A DNA stretch of 64,000 nt from Vitis vinifera. Lineage: Eukaryota > Streptophyta > Magnoliopsida > Vitales > Vitaceae. Below, in pieces: positions 49,680 through 62,500 of the stretch. The stretch is taken from assembly GCF_030704535.1 (NCBI RefSeq), contig NC_081810.1, positions 7,946,501 to 8,010,500 of the forward strand, written 5' to 3'. Position numbers and translations under genes: made by a program. How positions within the stretch are numbered: position 1 is the stretch's first letter; each line of letters begins with the position of its first letter. The notes beneath the pieces are model-generated. The model was not told the DNA's origin, did no database searches, and saw only the letters and a program-made list of their open reading frames with translations.

Positions 49680-51225
49680 CAGCTGGGGGTTGTCAGGGCC
49701 CATTTAATTATCAAAAGGGAGTGGGCATCTAGGAGGTGACATTCTAACAGTTGGACCGAACCCGACCGGAAAGGTCACCGGTCGGCGATTGGACCGATGG
49801 TCCAGTCCGATTTTCCAAATACTGATAGTAAGATGATATAAATATTGGTACTTTTCTAATGCGATAGAAATTTTCTTTTTAAGTTTTAATAATCAATGAC
49901 ATGAATATTCCTTAATTAGACAAAATAGTTTGATCATCAACAATACCAAGTTCTTCAAATAGATTTTTTTTTTTTTAAGAGACAATATTGAATACTTTTC
50001 ATGTTGTCAAAAGTAATATAAAGGAAATAATTTAAAGAAGTTGGATCTAAAGTCAAAAAATTAATGACATGTACTGGAAAAATAAATGCTGAGACTGATT
50101 GAAAATAAAAATTATTTGGGTTGGTTGGCTATGTCTTAGGATCAATTATTTTTCCTAATGAATAGTCTATTTGGTTTGTTGGGCCAACCACATCAAGGTG
50201 GTCTTCATGGACTTGACCACTCAGGCCAGGCCATGTGAGATAGAATTGAAACACAGTTGCAAAATGGAAGAGCAGACAACCTATAATCAATTCTCCCAAA
50301 AATGCAGGTGTGTGTCAGAAATTTAAGGTACAAAATGGTAAGTCTCCCTTATATGCTGTGTCAGAAACGAAAGGGATACCCTAGAATATGCTACATCATC
50401 CCACCTTCAAAAATCAAAATTATCCCACTTCAATTATTTCACTATCAGTAACATCATACAAAAAATCTAGGCCTGTTTTGAAAAGCATTTAGTATGATTC
50501 GGCAAATTACTTATATTGTAAATTAATTTAATTAAAATCATTTTTAATTTAATCAATATAAATTTAATGATTAAGATTTTATTATTATTATTCAATTTAA
50601 TGCTTGAAAAATGGAGACAAGATGACATTTGTTATTTTGTCCCAAGTAGAATATATTTGATTTTTTTTAATACACTTTTTTTATTATTTTAAATTTTCTC
50701 CGTCTGAATAAAAATCTGTTAAAAAGCATACTCTCTATTTTCGGATTCTCTGCTAAAAGTTATTATAAAACAAAAAAAAAAACGCCTAAAAACACAGGTT
50801 CCTTATGGTTAAACTTTCGGGAGTAATCCATTTGGGCCAAATTTCGAGAAGTTGGCTTCGATGGGCCCAAATCTTGAATGCACCTAATTCAGCAGCAGAC
50901 GGTCCACTGTGGAGCTACACGTGGCCTGGCCCAAATAGCAGTTCGAGAACCAGACAAAGCGCACAAAAAAAAAAAAAAAAAAAAGAGAGACAGGGGATTT
51001 CCATTCAAAATTTAATTCTCTCACCCACCAGGAAAGGGTCCAAACTTAAGGGGCCATGGGCCCAGCCCAAAGACCAAGCCGGTTTGACTGTCGTGGCCTG
51101 AGGGAGATTTGTGAAAAAAAAAAAAGGGGTGGTACCTTCATAAATCATAAATCATCCTCTGCAACATCATTGTAGCGTGTGGTTCTCCTATCGCAATCGG
51201 TAACAACGGTCAGACAGTGGCGGAT

Positions 51226-52695
51226 ATGGATTCCGGCGACGGCAAACGGACCACAGGTTGCCACGTGGTGGCCATGCCTTACCCAGGTAGAGGCCACGTC
51301 AACCCCATGATGAACCTCTGCAAGTTACTAGCTTCAAGACAAGATGATATCCTCATCACCTTCGTTCTCACTGAAGAATGGCTCGATTTGATCAGCTCCG
51401 AGGATAAGCCGGAAAACGTACGCTTCGCAACGATCCCCAATGTGATTCCTTCGGAGCAAGTTCGCGCGGCGGACTTCCCCGGCTTCGTCGAAGATGTCTC
51501 GACGAAAATGGAAGCTCCTTTCGAGCAGCTCCTGGATCGGCTTGAGCCGCCAGTTACTGCTCTCATAGCTGATACTCATGTAATGTGCGCCTTCGTCGTC
51601 GGGAACCGGAGGAATATCCCAGCGGCGTCGTTGTGGCCGATGTCGGCGACGATGTTTTCGGTGTTCCACCATTTTGATCTGCTCATTCAAAACCAACATT
51701 ACCCAGTTGATTTGTCAGTTATTACAAAACGAGAAGGTCTCAAATCTCAAATCTCGTTATATAGATTCTCCATTTACTGATGAACAAGTGTGGATGTGAC
51801 AGAAAGGGGCGAGGAGCGAGTGGGCTACATTCCTGGAATTTCTTCAACGCGCATATCTGATCTTCCGACAGTCTTCTCCGGCGACGGCCAGAGAGTCTTG
51901 AATCGGATTCTGGAAATGTGCTCTTGGGTGCCTAAAGCGCAGTATCTTGTGTTCACTTCTGTGTACGAGCTTGAACACGAGGCGTTGGATGCTTTGAAGC
52001 GAAAGTTTTCGTTTCCCGTCTACACACTTGGTCCTACTATACCTTACTTCAATCTGGGAGACGAGTCCAAAGTTGCCACCACTCACAGTGACCTTAACTA
52101 CATGAAATGGCTGGATTCTCAGCCGAAGGCTTCCGTCTTGTACATCTCACTGGGAAGTTTTCTTTCTGTTTCGAGTGCCCAAATGGATGAGATTGCAGCC
52201 GGGTTGCGGAGCAGTGGCGTCCGGTTCTTGTGGGTGGGGCGTGATAAAGCTTCCCAGTTGCAGGAGGGTTGTGGGGATGGAGGATTGGTGGTGCCTTGGT
52301 GTGACCAACTGAAGGTGCTGTCCCATTCTTCTGTAGGGGGGTTTTGGAGTCATTGCGGGTGGAATTCAACTCTGGAAGCTGTTTTTGCAGGCGTCCCAAT
52401 GCTGACATTTCCTATATTTTGGGACCAAGTCCCCAACAGTAAGAAAATTGTGGAGGATTGGAAGATTGGGTGGAGAGTGAAGAGGGAGGTGGGATGGCAA
52501 AATTTGGTGACCAGAGAAGAGATTAGTGGGCTTGTGAAGAGGTTTATGGATTTGGAAAGCATTGAGGTGAAAGAGATGAGGAAAAGAGCAAAAGACCTTG
52601 AGGAGGTATGTAGAGGAGCAATAGCAAAAGGTGGTTCAACTGATACTAATCTTGATGCCTTTCTCTCGCACATTTCACAATCCCGCCGCCGCTGA
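51226..52695 (+). CDS. UGT87A: UGT87A-type UDP-glycosyltransferase, copy 1, altered splice donor
   Basis: Family 1 UGTs move glucose from UDP-glucose to small molecules; the acceptor is unknown. Exon 1 starts at 51226 (MDSGDGKRTTG) and includes the catalytic His in PYPGRGHVNPMMN. Exon 2 is 51803-52695. Its PSPG box runs from WCDQLKVLSHSSVGGFWSHC through NSTLEAVFAGVPML to FWDQ; the final Gln suits UDP-glucose. In copies 2 and 3 exon 1 ends TCN G followed by GT. Here position 51718 is followed by TT, so that donor is lost. The nearest in-frame substitute is GT at 51737, which adds six residues and leaves a 66-bp intron (467 residues). Without splicing, two in-frame stops follow. It is expressed only if the substitute donor works. 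Confidence 0.85.
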
Positions 52696-54670
52696 TCACA
52701 CAGCTCTGAATTTGGCCTTCGGAGGTGAAATTTTGTTTTCACGTTGAAGGCCACACAAAAATTTGATTTCTGTGTGGATTTTCTCTTCGGTTTCCTCTTG
52801 GAATTAAAATAAAATTGCCATGGATTATGGATTATGGATTATCTTGAGGAATTTTTTTTATATTCTAGAAAAAGGGGAAATAGGCAAACCCCACCTTAGT
52901 AGTCTTAACTCTTACGCAAGGGTTTGGAGTCTGGACGACCCAATTCAATTGGGGAAAAGCTGACTATGCATGCTGTACTCTATTGGGCCAAGTTGGTTGT
53001 CCCATGTGGCCCCACTGGACTATTATTATATTGACTGGCAATATTTAGTGGCCATGTGAATGAATGTTTTTGTTGTGGGATAATTTTTGGGTGTCATACT
53101 GAAAAGTAGTCACCAATCATTGTACCTTAGCCTATATTCAAATCTGTACTTGGATCATGAAGTTCTGTATATCACCTATTGGGAGCAGAAGCATTTTCCT
53201 TTGGTCCATGTTACATCTTTAGCCTGTGAAAAAATTGACTTTAACCATACTAAATTTTGCTTTGTTATAATCATAAAACACATGAAAACTTGTTGAAAGG
53301 AAAACTATTGGCAGGCCCCAACCCACATGAATTGGGCTTTGTTGGACCTGAATTTCTCATCTCATTGTTTTGGTGGTGATATCAAGCCCCACGTTTACAA
53401 ATTGGCCCCCAACTTGTGGGCTCGGTCTAGCCCAAAGCTATTACGCTGATGAGTTAGGGTATTTCTCATGTGCTGTAAAGCTCTCTTCTCGTCACTTTAG
53501 GCGACAGTCGAACAAAATAAGCGATACCATCTTTTCCATAAGTTGAGTTTATTAATGAGCAACTTGCAAAAATTTTAATTTTCAATTAAATTAAGAGAAA
53601 ATTAATATAAATGATTAAATATAATTTTCTAATAAAAAATATATTTTATTTTTATTTTATATAAATACAAAATTAAAAGTTTTAATAAAGTAAAATATTA
53701 GAATCACAACCAAGTTTTTATATATTTTTTAAATTAAAAATATTAAAAATTTTAATTTTAAAAAATTACAATTACATTAAAGTAATCATAAGTAAAAAGT
53801 TTAAAAATTAGGATAATTGATTTTAATTTTCACATGAAATTTTTTATAAAAAATATAAGCAATAAAATAATATAATAAATATATTTTTATTTAATTAGTA
53901 TATGATAAATATTTTATTTAATATGAATATATAAAATCTTATGTTTTAAATTTCCAAAATTATTTATTATATATTAATGTTTATTTATTTATTATTATTA
54001 TTTTATATTTAAAGTGTATATTAATAATTAAAATCAATAAATATGAAAAGATCAAATGGTAAACGAGAATAAATTTTTTTTAAAATGTATTATTTTCTAG
54101 GTAAAATGAAGAAAGAGGAAAAATAATGTCACATGGTTAGTAATGTGTGAAACAAGTACGTATGATGGAGTTTTTTTTTGACTTATTATTTTAAGGTTTT
54201 AAAAAAATAAAAACATATGGAATAGTCGGGTAACAGAGAGAAAAGTAGGAGGAGAATTTTAAAATTTGAATGATGTTATATGTTTATTGAATTATTTTGT
54301 AATAATTCTATTTTTGGATAACGTACCGTTACCATTACATGATTCACCCTTTTAAGTTTGGTTGGAGTGCGAAGAACCGTCATCACCTTCATTGTTTACT
54401 GGACCCACCTTCGGGATGTGGGCTTTGTTGGGCTAGATATCTCATTCGGTTATTCAGCCCAACACTCCACACATTAAGAGACGTGGTGAAACAGCAGTCT
54501 GAAAGCTTTTTCGGCTGGTCTGTGCCGCACAAGTAGCCATCAAATGAAGGAATTCTATCTGAAATTGAACTGCGTGGAAACTCAGGAAAAAAGGGAAAAA
54601 GAAAGAGCCATCAAGGTGGTGGCTGCGGGGACTTTTCTTATTTCAGTGTCTTCCACAGAAGAAGCCTGGT
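52696..54670. other. Spacer between UGT copies 1 and 2
   Basis: 53530-54110 is almost purely A and T. No gene or clear element is visible. The last 330 bp forms the upstream region of copy 2 and includes a short upstream ATG frame (54544-54735) overlapping its start. Confidence 0.5.
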
Positions 54671-56755
54671 ATGGACTCCGGCGACGGCGAAGCAACCACT
54701 GCATGCCACGTGGTGGCCATGCCATACCCAGGTAGAGGCCACGTCAACCCCATGATGAACCTCTGCAAGCTACTAGCTTCAAAAAAGGACGATATCCTCA
54801 TCACCTTCGTTCTCACTGAGGAGTGGCTCGGCTTGCTCGGTTCCGGTGATAAGCCGGATCAGGTGCGGTTCGAAACGATCCCTAATGTGATCCCTTCGGA
54901 GCGAGTTCGCGCAGCTGACTTCCCTGGCTTCATCGAAGCCGTGTCAACGAAGATGGAAGCCCCTTTCGAGCAGCTCCTGGATCGGCTGGAGCCGCAGGTG
55001 ACTACTATTATAGCCGATAGTAACCTGCTGTGGCTCGTGGGAGTTGGACAGCGGAAGAATATTCCGGTAGCGTCGTTGTGGCCGATGTCGGTGGCGGTGT
55101 TTTCGGTGTTCCATCATTTTGATCTCCTTGTTCAAAACCAACACTTCCCAATTGATCTGTCGGGTACGTTAGGCGACATCTGTACTGAACGAAACATTTC
55201 ATATGAGCCAAAAAATAAGATTCTTAAAGTACGATTTGGTAAAGAAACTTTCTAGACAGTTGGCTTAGGTTTGATTTTTTATAATTATTCAAAATTTCTT
55301 GTTTAAATATTACAACTTTTTAATGATTTTTAAAAAGGTTATTAAGTAATAAATTATTTAAAAAGATAAATTAGCATGTAAAATTATTATGAATTGGATT
55401 TTTAATAATAAAAAAACTATGAAAAGTTTAAGAGGAAACAATATTTCAAAAATAATTCTTAAAAGACAGCTTTAAAGAATAATTTTTTTATCATGACTAA
55501 AATTTATTGGAGAATTTAAATATAAATAATAGTTTAGATTTGTTTGAAAAACCCTTTAGAAAACAATTTTGAAAAACTATCTTGTTGAAAGCAATTTTTG
55601 AAAATATTTTCTAATATTTTTTAGAACAAAAATCCACTTAAGAATTAAAAAAAAAAAATTATTTTTTATTTTTTTTATTTTTTATGTTTGAAAACTAATT
55701 TTATTTTTAATCTTTCTTAATATGCATATTAAGTAATTTTCTATTTAATTTATCGGAGAAATGATAATTACCGTGATAAAAGAATAAAACTTCAGTTTGG
55801 TAGGGCATATAGATTTCAAATGCCCAATATCAATGAACTTTGCTTTGCTTGTGCATGCGGCTCTATGGCAGAAAGGGGAGAGGAGCGAGTGGAATACATC
55901 CCGGGAATTTCCTCAACGCGCATATTAGACCTTCCGTCAATCTTCTACGGCAACGGCCGACGAGTTCTGCATCGGGCTTTGGAGATCTGCTCTTGGGTGC
56001 TTAAAGCACAGTATCTTCTGTTCACTTCTGTATACGAGCTTGAACACCAAGTTGTGGACGCTTTGAAGTCAAAATTTCCATGCCCCATCTACACGGTTGG
56101 CCCTACCATACCTTACTTACGTCTGAGAGACGAGTCCACAAGCCCCACCACCCACAGTGACCTTGACTGCATGAAATGGCTAGATTCCCAGCCTGAAGCC
56201 TCTGTCTTGTACATCTCACTGGGAAGTTTTCTTTCAGTCTCGAGCGCCCAAATGGATGAAATTGCTGCTGGGTTGCGAAGTAGTCGCATAGGGTTCTTGT
56301 GGGTGGCGCGCGAGAAAGCTGCTCAGTTGCAGGAGAGTTGTGGGGATAGAGGCTTGGTGGTGCCTTGGTGTGACCAATTGAAGGTGCTGTGCCATTCTTC
56401 TGTAGGGGGTTTTTGGACCCATTGCGGGTGGAATTCTACTCTAGAAGCTGTTTTTGCAGGCGTTCCAATGCTGACACTTCCTATATTTTGGGACCAAGTC
56501 CCCAACAGTAAGAACATTGTGGAGGATTGGAAGATCGGGTGGAGGGTGAAGAGGGAGGTAGGATGGGAAAATTTGGTGAGCAGAGAGGAAATTGCTGGAC
56601 TAGTGCAGAGGTTTATGGATTTGGAAAGCGACGAGGGGAAAGAGATGAGGAACAGAGCAAAGGAACTTCAGGAGATGTGTAGAGGAGCAATTGCAAAAGG
56701 TGGTTCTTCCCACACTAATCTTGATACCTTTATCTCCCACATTTCACAACGTTAA
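54671..56755 (+). CDS. UGT87A: UGT87A-type UDP-glycosyltransferase, copy 2
   Basis: Exons 54671-55163 and 55872-56755 join at TCG G|AA to give 458 residues, the normal length for the subfamily. The intron is 708 bp with clean GTACGT and CAG borders. The N-terminal acceptor half has the catalytic His24 in PYPGRGHVNPMM and a likely partner Asp116 (IIADSN). The C-terminal half has the PSPG box at about residues 330-373 (PWCDQLKVLCHSSVGG, THCGWNST, IFWDQ). All usual PSPG landmarks are present, so it should be active. Exon 1 is closer to copy 1 than to copy 3. Arabidopsis UGT87A2 affects flowering time and stress responses; the substrate here cannot be read from sequence. Confidence 0.95.
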
Positions 56756-57129
56756 GCCTAGTGTTGTTCCATTATTAATTTATTATTATTAGTCTCGTGC
56801 AATTATGTATTCCCTCAAGTGGGTCCCTGGAGGCCATTATCTTCTATAAGGCGGCCTATATTCCAGTTGAGTTCGTCACACCCCTAATACTAGTCTTATC
56901 AAAAGGCTGTGATTTTAAAGAATAATGGTAATAAAATATTTAATAATTTGACACATTGCTCAATTGCAAGGTGAAAGTTGAATTATTGTATTGTACTACA
57001 GCTGGGGTAATTCCTGTGAATTCTCTATTAAATAAGCCCTTGTTAGCAAATTGGTCAGTCACGATCTTCCTCTACTACTTCCTCTATTTTGGCATCTGCT
57101 CTAGGGACTACGTTACGAAACCGGAAAAC
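56756..57129. other. Spacer between UGT copies 2 and 3
   Basis: Only 374 bp separate the stop of copy 2 from the ATG of copy 3, so the promoter of copy 3 must be short or overlap the 3' UTR of copy 2. No other feature is seen. Confidence 0.55.
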
Positions 57130-59212
57130 ATGCCTTCCAGCAACGTCTCACGGTCCAGATCATGCCACGTCGTGGCCATGGCCGTCCCCGGAAGAGGCCA
57201 CATCAACCCCATGATGAACTTCTGCAAGTTGCTGGCTTCAAGAAGAGATGACGTACTCATCACCTTCGTCGTCACGGAGGAGTGGCTGGGGCTAATCGGC
57301 TCCGACAGTAAACCGGATAACATCCGCTTCGGCACTATTCCCAACGTGACCCCCTCGGAGAGAGTTCGCGCCACCAACCTTCTTGGGTTCTTGGAAGCTG
57401 TTATGACGAAGATGGAAGATCCGTTTGAACAGCTCCTGAAGCGGCTTGAACCGCCGGTTACTACAATACTAGCTGATACCTTTCTATTCTGGGCGGTCAG
57501 CGTCGGGAATCGAATGAGTATTCCGGTAGCCTCGTTCTTTCCGATGTCGGCATCGGTGTTTTCCATGTTCCACCATTTCGATCTCCTTGTGCAGAACGGC
57601 CATCACCCGATTGATATCTCAGGTGGGTAACTACAGTCAGCAAAGCATTCCTTTCCACACTTTTTTTCCCTTTTTATTTTTATTTATTTATTTTTAAAAT
57701 TACACACACGTGATAATTTTAATTTACTTTTTGAAAGATTTTCTAAACAATAACGATAACAAACTTATTGAATATTTTTGTGTATGATAAATCACAGCCG
57801 TACAACGGTTTTTTTCAATGTTGTCTTAAGTTTCAACTTTCAACCGCCTACCACCCAGGAATGCATAACAGTCAAAAGGAGGTGTTTGGCAATTGTTTAA
57901 TTATTATTGTTTTACTAAATATAATTCATTAAAAAATTATTAAGAGAAAAATGATTTTTAAAAATAAATTTAAGATAAAAAATTAATTGAAAAAATAAAA
58001 AATTTAAGCCAACAAATTTGATTGAATATTTAGAAATCCTTATTTTCCATATTCTTAAGATAACTTACTAGGAAACAAAGAAAATAAGTTCTCATTTGTA
58101 GCCGCTTTCAAATTCAATTTGATACTAATTCTTTAAAAAAAAGAAGAAGAAAATTAATTATTTTAAAAAACAAAATGATTAGAACTCAAATATGAAGAAA
58201 TAGTTTTAAATTTTCTTCTTCACAAAAATCTAATTTTTTAGAATGGGTTTGAAAAATTGCCAAACAGCTAGTCCAAAGTTTCTCATGCAGCTGATACATT
58301 CTTAGTTGTTGCATTATGGCAGAAAGGGGAGAAGAGCGCGTGGACTACATCCCTGGACTTTCTTCAACCCGCATCGCAGATTTTCCATCATTGCTCCACA
58401 GGCAAAACCCAGCTTTGACTCGGTTCGTACAAGCATATTCATGGCTGCCCAGAGCTCAATGTCTTCTCCTCACTTCCGTCTCTGAGCTAGAACCCCAAGT
58501 CATCGACTCTTTGAAATCAATGTTCTCATTCCCCATCTATCCCGTTGGCCCTGTATTACCTTATTTCAACATCAGAGATAGTTCGTCTGTGACTATTGGT
58601 TCTGATAACCTCAACTACTTCCAATGGCTGGACTCCCAACCTTGCAACTCGGTGCTGTACGTCTCCTTCGGAAGCGTTTATTCGGTTGCGAGTGCACAGG
58701 TGGATGAAATTGCAGCTGGGTTGCGCGACAGCGATGTTAGGTTTTTGTGGGTGGCGCGTGGGGAAGCTTCTCGGGTGAGAGAGGTGTGTGGTGAGATGGG
58801 GTTGGTGGTGCCTTGGTGTAATCAATTGAAGGTGCTGTCACATTCTTCTATAGGCGGATTCTGGACGCATTGTGGATGGAACTCCACCGTCGAAGGCCTT
58901 TTTTCTGGGCTTCCTTTTCTGACTTTTCCGCTAGGAATTGATCAAGTTTCAAACAGTAAGGCAGCTGTGGAGGATTGGAAGATCGGGTGGAGGGTGAAGG
59001 GGCAGGCGGGAGTCGAAACTTTGGTGAAGAGAGAAGAAATATGTGGGATTGTGAAGAGGTTTATGAATTTGGAAAGCAATGAAGGGAAAGAAATTAGGAG
59101 CAGAGCGAGAAAACTTCAGAAGATTTGTCAAGAAGCAGCTGCAAAAGGCGGATCCTCGGAAACTAACGTGGATGCTTTTATCAGATATATCACACAACTT
59201 CCCAGCCATTAA
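57130..59212 (+). CDS. UGT87A: UGT87A-type UDP-glycosyltransferase, copy 3
   Basis: Exons 57130-57622 and 58323-59212 join at TCA G|AA to give 460 residues. The exon 1 length, 493 nt, equals that of the other two copies. The start is the Met of MPSSNVSRSR; the open frame extends upstream without another ATG. It has catalytic His in VPGRGHINPMMN and the PSPG box WCNQLKVLSHSSIGGFWTHC through NSTVEGLFSGLPFL to GIDQ. It is the most diverged of the three (GLPFLTFPLGIDQ against GVPMLTLPIFWDQ), so acceptor choice may differ. All key residues are present. A Ty1/copia element begins roughly 300 bp downstream. Confidence 0.95.
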
Positions 59213-59518
59213 ACAGATTCCGACTGCGTATCGAAGCTTGCCTATTACCCTGAAAATATTTCATGGATGACTATTTCATATATCTTGTTGATGAAAAGAC
59301 GTTTGCCTTGACATTTGAATGGTTTGGACATGAGTCCATCTTCTTGATCCATAATTTTAATAAGGTCCGCTGAATGACTCCTAGGTTTTTATAGTAAAGC
59401 CATAGTTGTTATAAGCTTAAATAAGTTCATTTTAAATGTAAAAGATGGTACACTTGAGCTAATAATGGTTGTCACGTAACGTTCAAACTTCATACATACG
59501 ATGTTTGAACCAAGTAAA

Positions 59519-62500
59519 GATGTTTGAATGCATATGATGGTTCTGATAGACGATACCTAGCTGATCAACAAGAAAGTAACTGTCCGGGGTCAGCTGCAAC
59601 AAACCGAGATCAGGTGCAACAAACCAAGGTTAGCTGCAACAAACAGAAGCCGGTTAAGAACGTCTTGAAGAAGGAAGTTAGTTATTTAGGTTGTTGTAGA
59701 TATAAATATAAGAAAACGTTAGTGTACAAAGATGGATCACCTTTTCTAATGGACAATGAGAAATATTGGTTTTTCTAAACCCAGTTTCTAAAACTTTCAT
59801 GGTATCAGAGCTTTGGTATTTTTTTTTTACAAGACTTCTTCTTCTTCTTCATATCAGTTTCAGTTCTTTGTAGATAACCTCCATTCTATTCATGATGAGT
59901 TCAACACAGTCATCAGGGTTACAAGCTGGTACCCTACCTTCATCTACCGGTGCTACTCAAACAATGCAGATGCTGAATCATGCATTGTCGATCAAACTTG
60001 ATAGAAACAATTACATTCTTTGGAGAACAAAAATGGAGAACGTTATCTTTGCCAATGGTTTTGAAGATCGTATTGAAGGTCTGAAAATTTGTCCACCTCA
60101 GAAAACAAGTTCTGGAGAAACAAACCCAGATTTTGTTATGTGGCGACGATTCGATCGCATGATCCTTAGCTGGATCTACTTCTCACTCACTCCTGAAATC
60201 ATGGGTCGGATAGTTGGCTATCAATCCTCTCATGCAGCCTGGTTTGCTTTAGAACGAATCTTTTCGGCTTCTTCAAGGGCTAGGGTGATGCAACTACGCC
60301 TAGAGTTCCAAACCACAAGGAAAGGATCATTGACAATGATGGAATACATTCTTAAACTAAAGAGTTTGGCCGATAATTTGGCGGCCATTGGAGAACCTGT
60401 GACTGATAGAGATCAGATCCTCCAACTTCTTGGAGGTCTTAGGGCAGACTACAACTCCATAGTAGCCTCTCTTACAACACGTGAAGATGAGATGTCTCTC
60501 CACTCTGTACACAACATTTTACTCACCCATGAACAACGACTTAGCTTTCAGAATTCAGTTGCAGAAGATAACGTCATCTCTGCTAATCTTGCTACACCAC
60601 AATATCAACATTTGAACAATAAAAGATCCTCTGGTCAAAATAGGCAGTCTGGGTTCAACAAAAGAAGAGGTACAAATGGTGGGCGCTCACAATCATCTCA
60701 GCATCGACCATAGTACCAGCTTTGTGGCAAGTTTGGCCACACCGTGGTTCGCTGCTACCACAGGTTTGATATTAACTTCCAAGGCTACAACCCTAATATG
60801 GACACTGTTCAAACCAATAAACCAAATGCCAAGAATCAAGTGCAAGCTATGATGGCATCTCCTTCCACTATATTTGATGAGGCATGGTTTTTTGACACTG
60901 GTGCTACACATCACCTATTACAAAGTGTTGATCCACTCTCAGATGTACAACCATACATGGGTAATGGCAAGGTGATCGTTGGGAATGGTAAGCACCTTCG
61001 TATTTTACATACAAGCACTACTTTCTTTCCTTCCTCTTCTAAAACCTTTCAACTGAGACAAGTACTTCATGTTCCTGATATTGCTACTAATCTCATTAGT
61101 GTCTCACAGTTTTGTGCCGATAATAATACTTTCTTTGAGTTTCATCCTCGATTCTTTTTTGTCAAGGATCAGGTCACCAAGAAGATACTTCTTCAAGGAA
61201 GTCTTAAACATGGCTTATATAGAATTCCTGCCAGATTTGTGCCTTCACCTGCAGCTTTTGTTTCTTCTAGTTATAACAGGTCTTCCAATCTTTCTTTAAC
61301 AACCACAACTACACTTTGGCATTCTCGGCTTGGACACCCTACTGATAATATCTTGAAACACATTCTTACCTCTTGTAATATTTCACATCAATGCCATAAA
61401 AACAATGTCTGTTGTGCTTGTCAATTTGTAAAAAGCCATAAATTGCCTTTCAATGTGTCTGTTTCTAGAGCTTCTCATCCTTTAGCTTTACTTCATGCTG
61501 ATCTTTGGGGCCCTACTTCCATTCCGTCCACAACTGGTGCATGCTACTTCATTTTGTTTGTTGATGATTTCTCTCGTTTCTCTTGGATTTATCCATTGCA
61601 CAACAAAGATCAAGCATTATTTGTATTCATAAAGTTCAAAAGTCTAGTTGAAAATCAGTTTAATTTTCGGATACAATGTTTACGGTCTGATAATGGTGGT
61701 GAATTTAAAGCCTTCTCTTCATATCTTGCTACGCATGGTATTAAAAGTTAGTTTTCTTGTCCATACACACCTGAACAGAATGGTCGAGCGGAGCGCAAAT
61801 TACGACATATAATTGAAACTGGTCTTGCTCTATTAGCCACTGCATCCTTACCTTTCAAGTTTTGGCTATATGCATTTCATACAGCTATTTTCCTTATAAA
61901 TCGGCTACCTACTAAGGTTCTCAATTATCAATCTCCCTTTCAAATTCTTTTTGGCAAATCACCAAATTATCACATCTTTAAAATTTTTGGTTGCTTATGC
62001 TACCCTTATATTCGACCATACAACAAAAATAAACTCTCTTATCGCTCCAGTCAATGCGTTTTCCTTGGCTATAGTTCCAATCACAAAGGCTATATGTGTC
62101 TTGACCCATTGTCAGGCCGTCTCTATGTTACTAGGCATGTTGTGTTTCATGAAACAGTGTTCCCATTTCAGTCTACTTCGAATCAATCCTCATTTGTAGT
62201 TACTGTCCCCACTCCAGCCCTTCTTCCTTGCTCATCTCCTCTTGTGTCCTCACTACCTTCCCATACAACTCTTTCCACCTCAAGTCGACTGTTAACTAAT
62301 ATGCCTTCCTTCACTACTTCTTTACCAGACCTGATACAAGTTCCTTTTGCTGACATCTCCACTTCTAAACCTCACCCTACTAATCAGCATCCCATGGTCA
62401 CACGTGCAAAGAATGGCATCAGCAAGAAGAAGGTCTACTTCTCATCTCACATCTCTGAACCTACTACATTCACACAGGTTGTTAAAGATTCAAATTGGGT

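Larger units (their letters stand above)
47710..51225. other. AT-rich spacer between CCT gene and UGT array
   Basis: No supported gene. About 48300-48500 and 48970-49500 are very AT-rich. A sequence near 49750-49830 with repeated CCGGTCGG/GGACCG phrases resembles the ends of common plant MITE-type repeats. 50810-51120 is less AT-rich and probably forms the upstream region of the first UGT gene. Confidence 0.45.

Noticed and set aside
51279-52754. Several antisense frames over the UGT genes
   Set aside because: They are shadows of GC-richer coding exons and recur at matching places in each UGT copy.
8332-59212. A flowering-time gene cluster (FLX-like and UGT87A both linked to FLC in Arabidopsis)
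   Set aside because: The genes are about 40 kb apart with unrelated genes and transposons between them, and grapevine-like plants do not rely on FLC in the same way. Coincidence is the simpler view.
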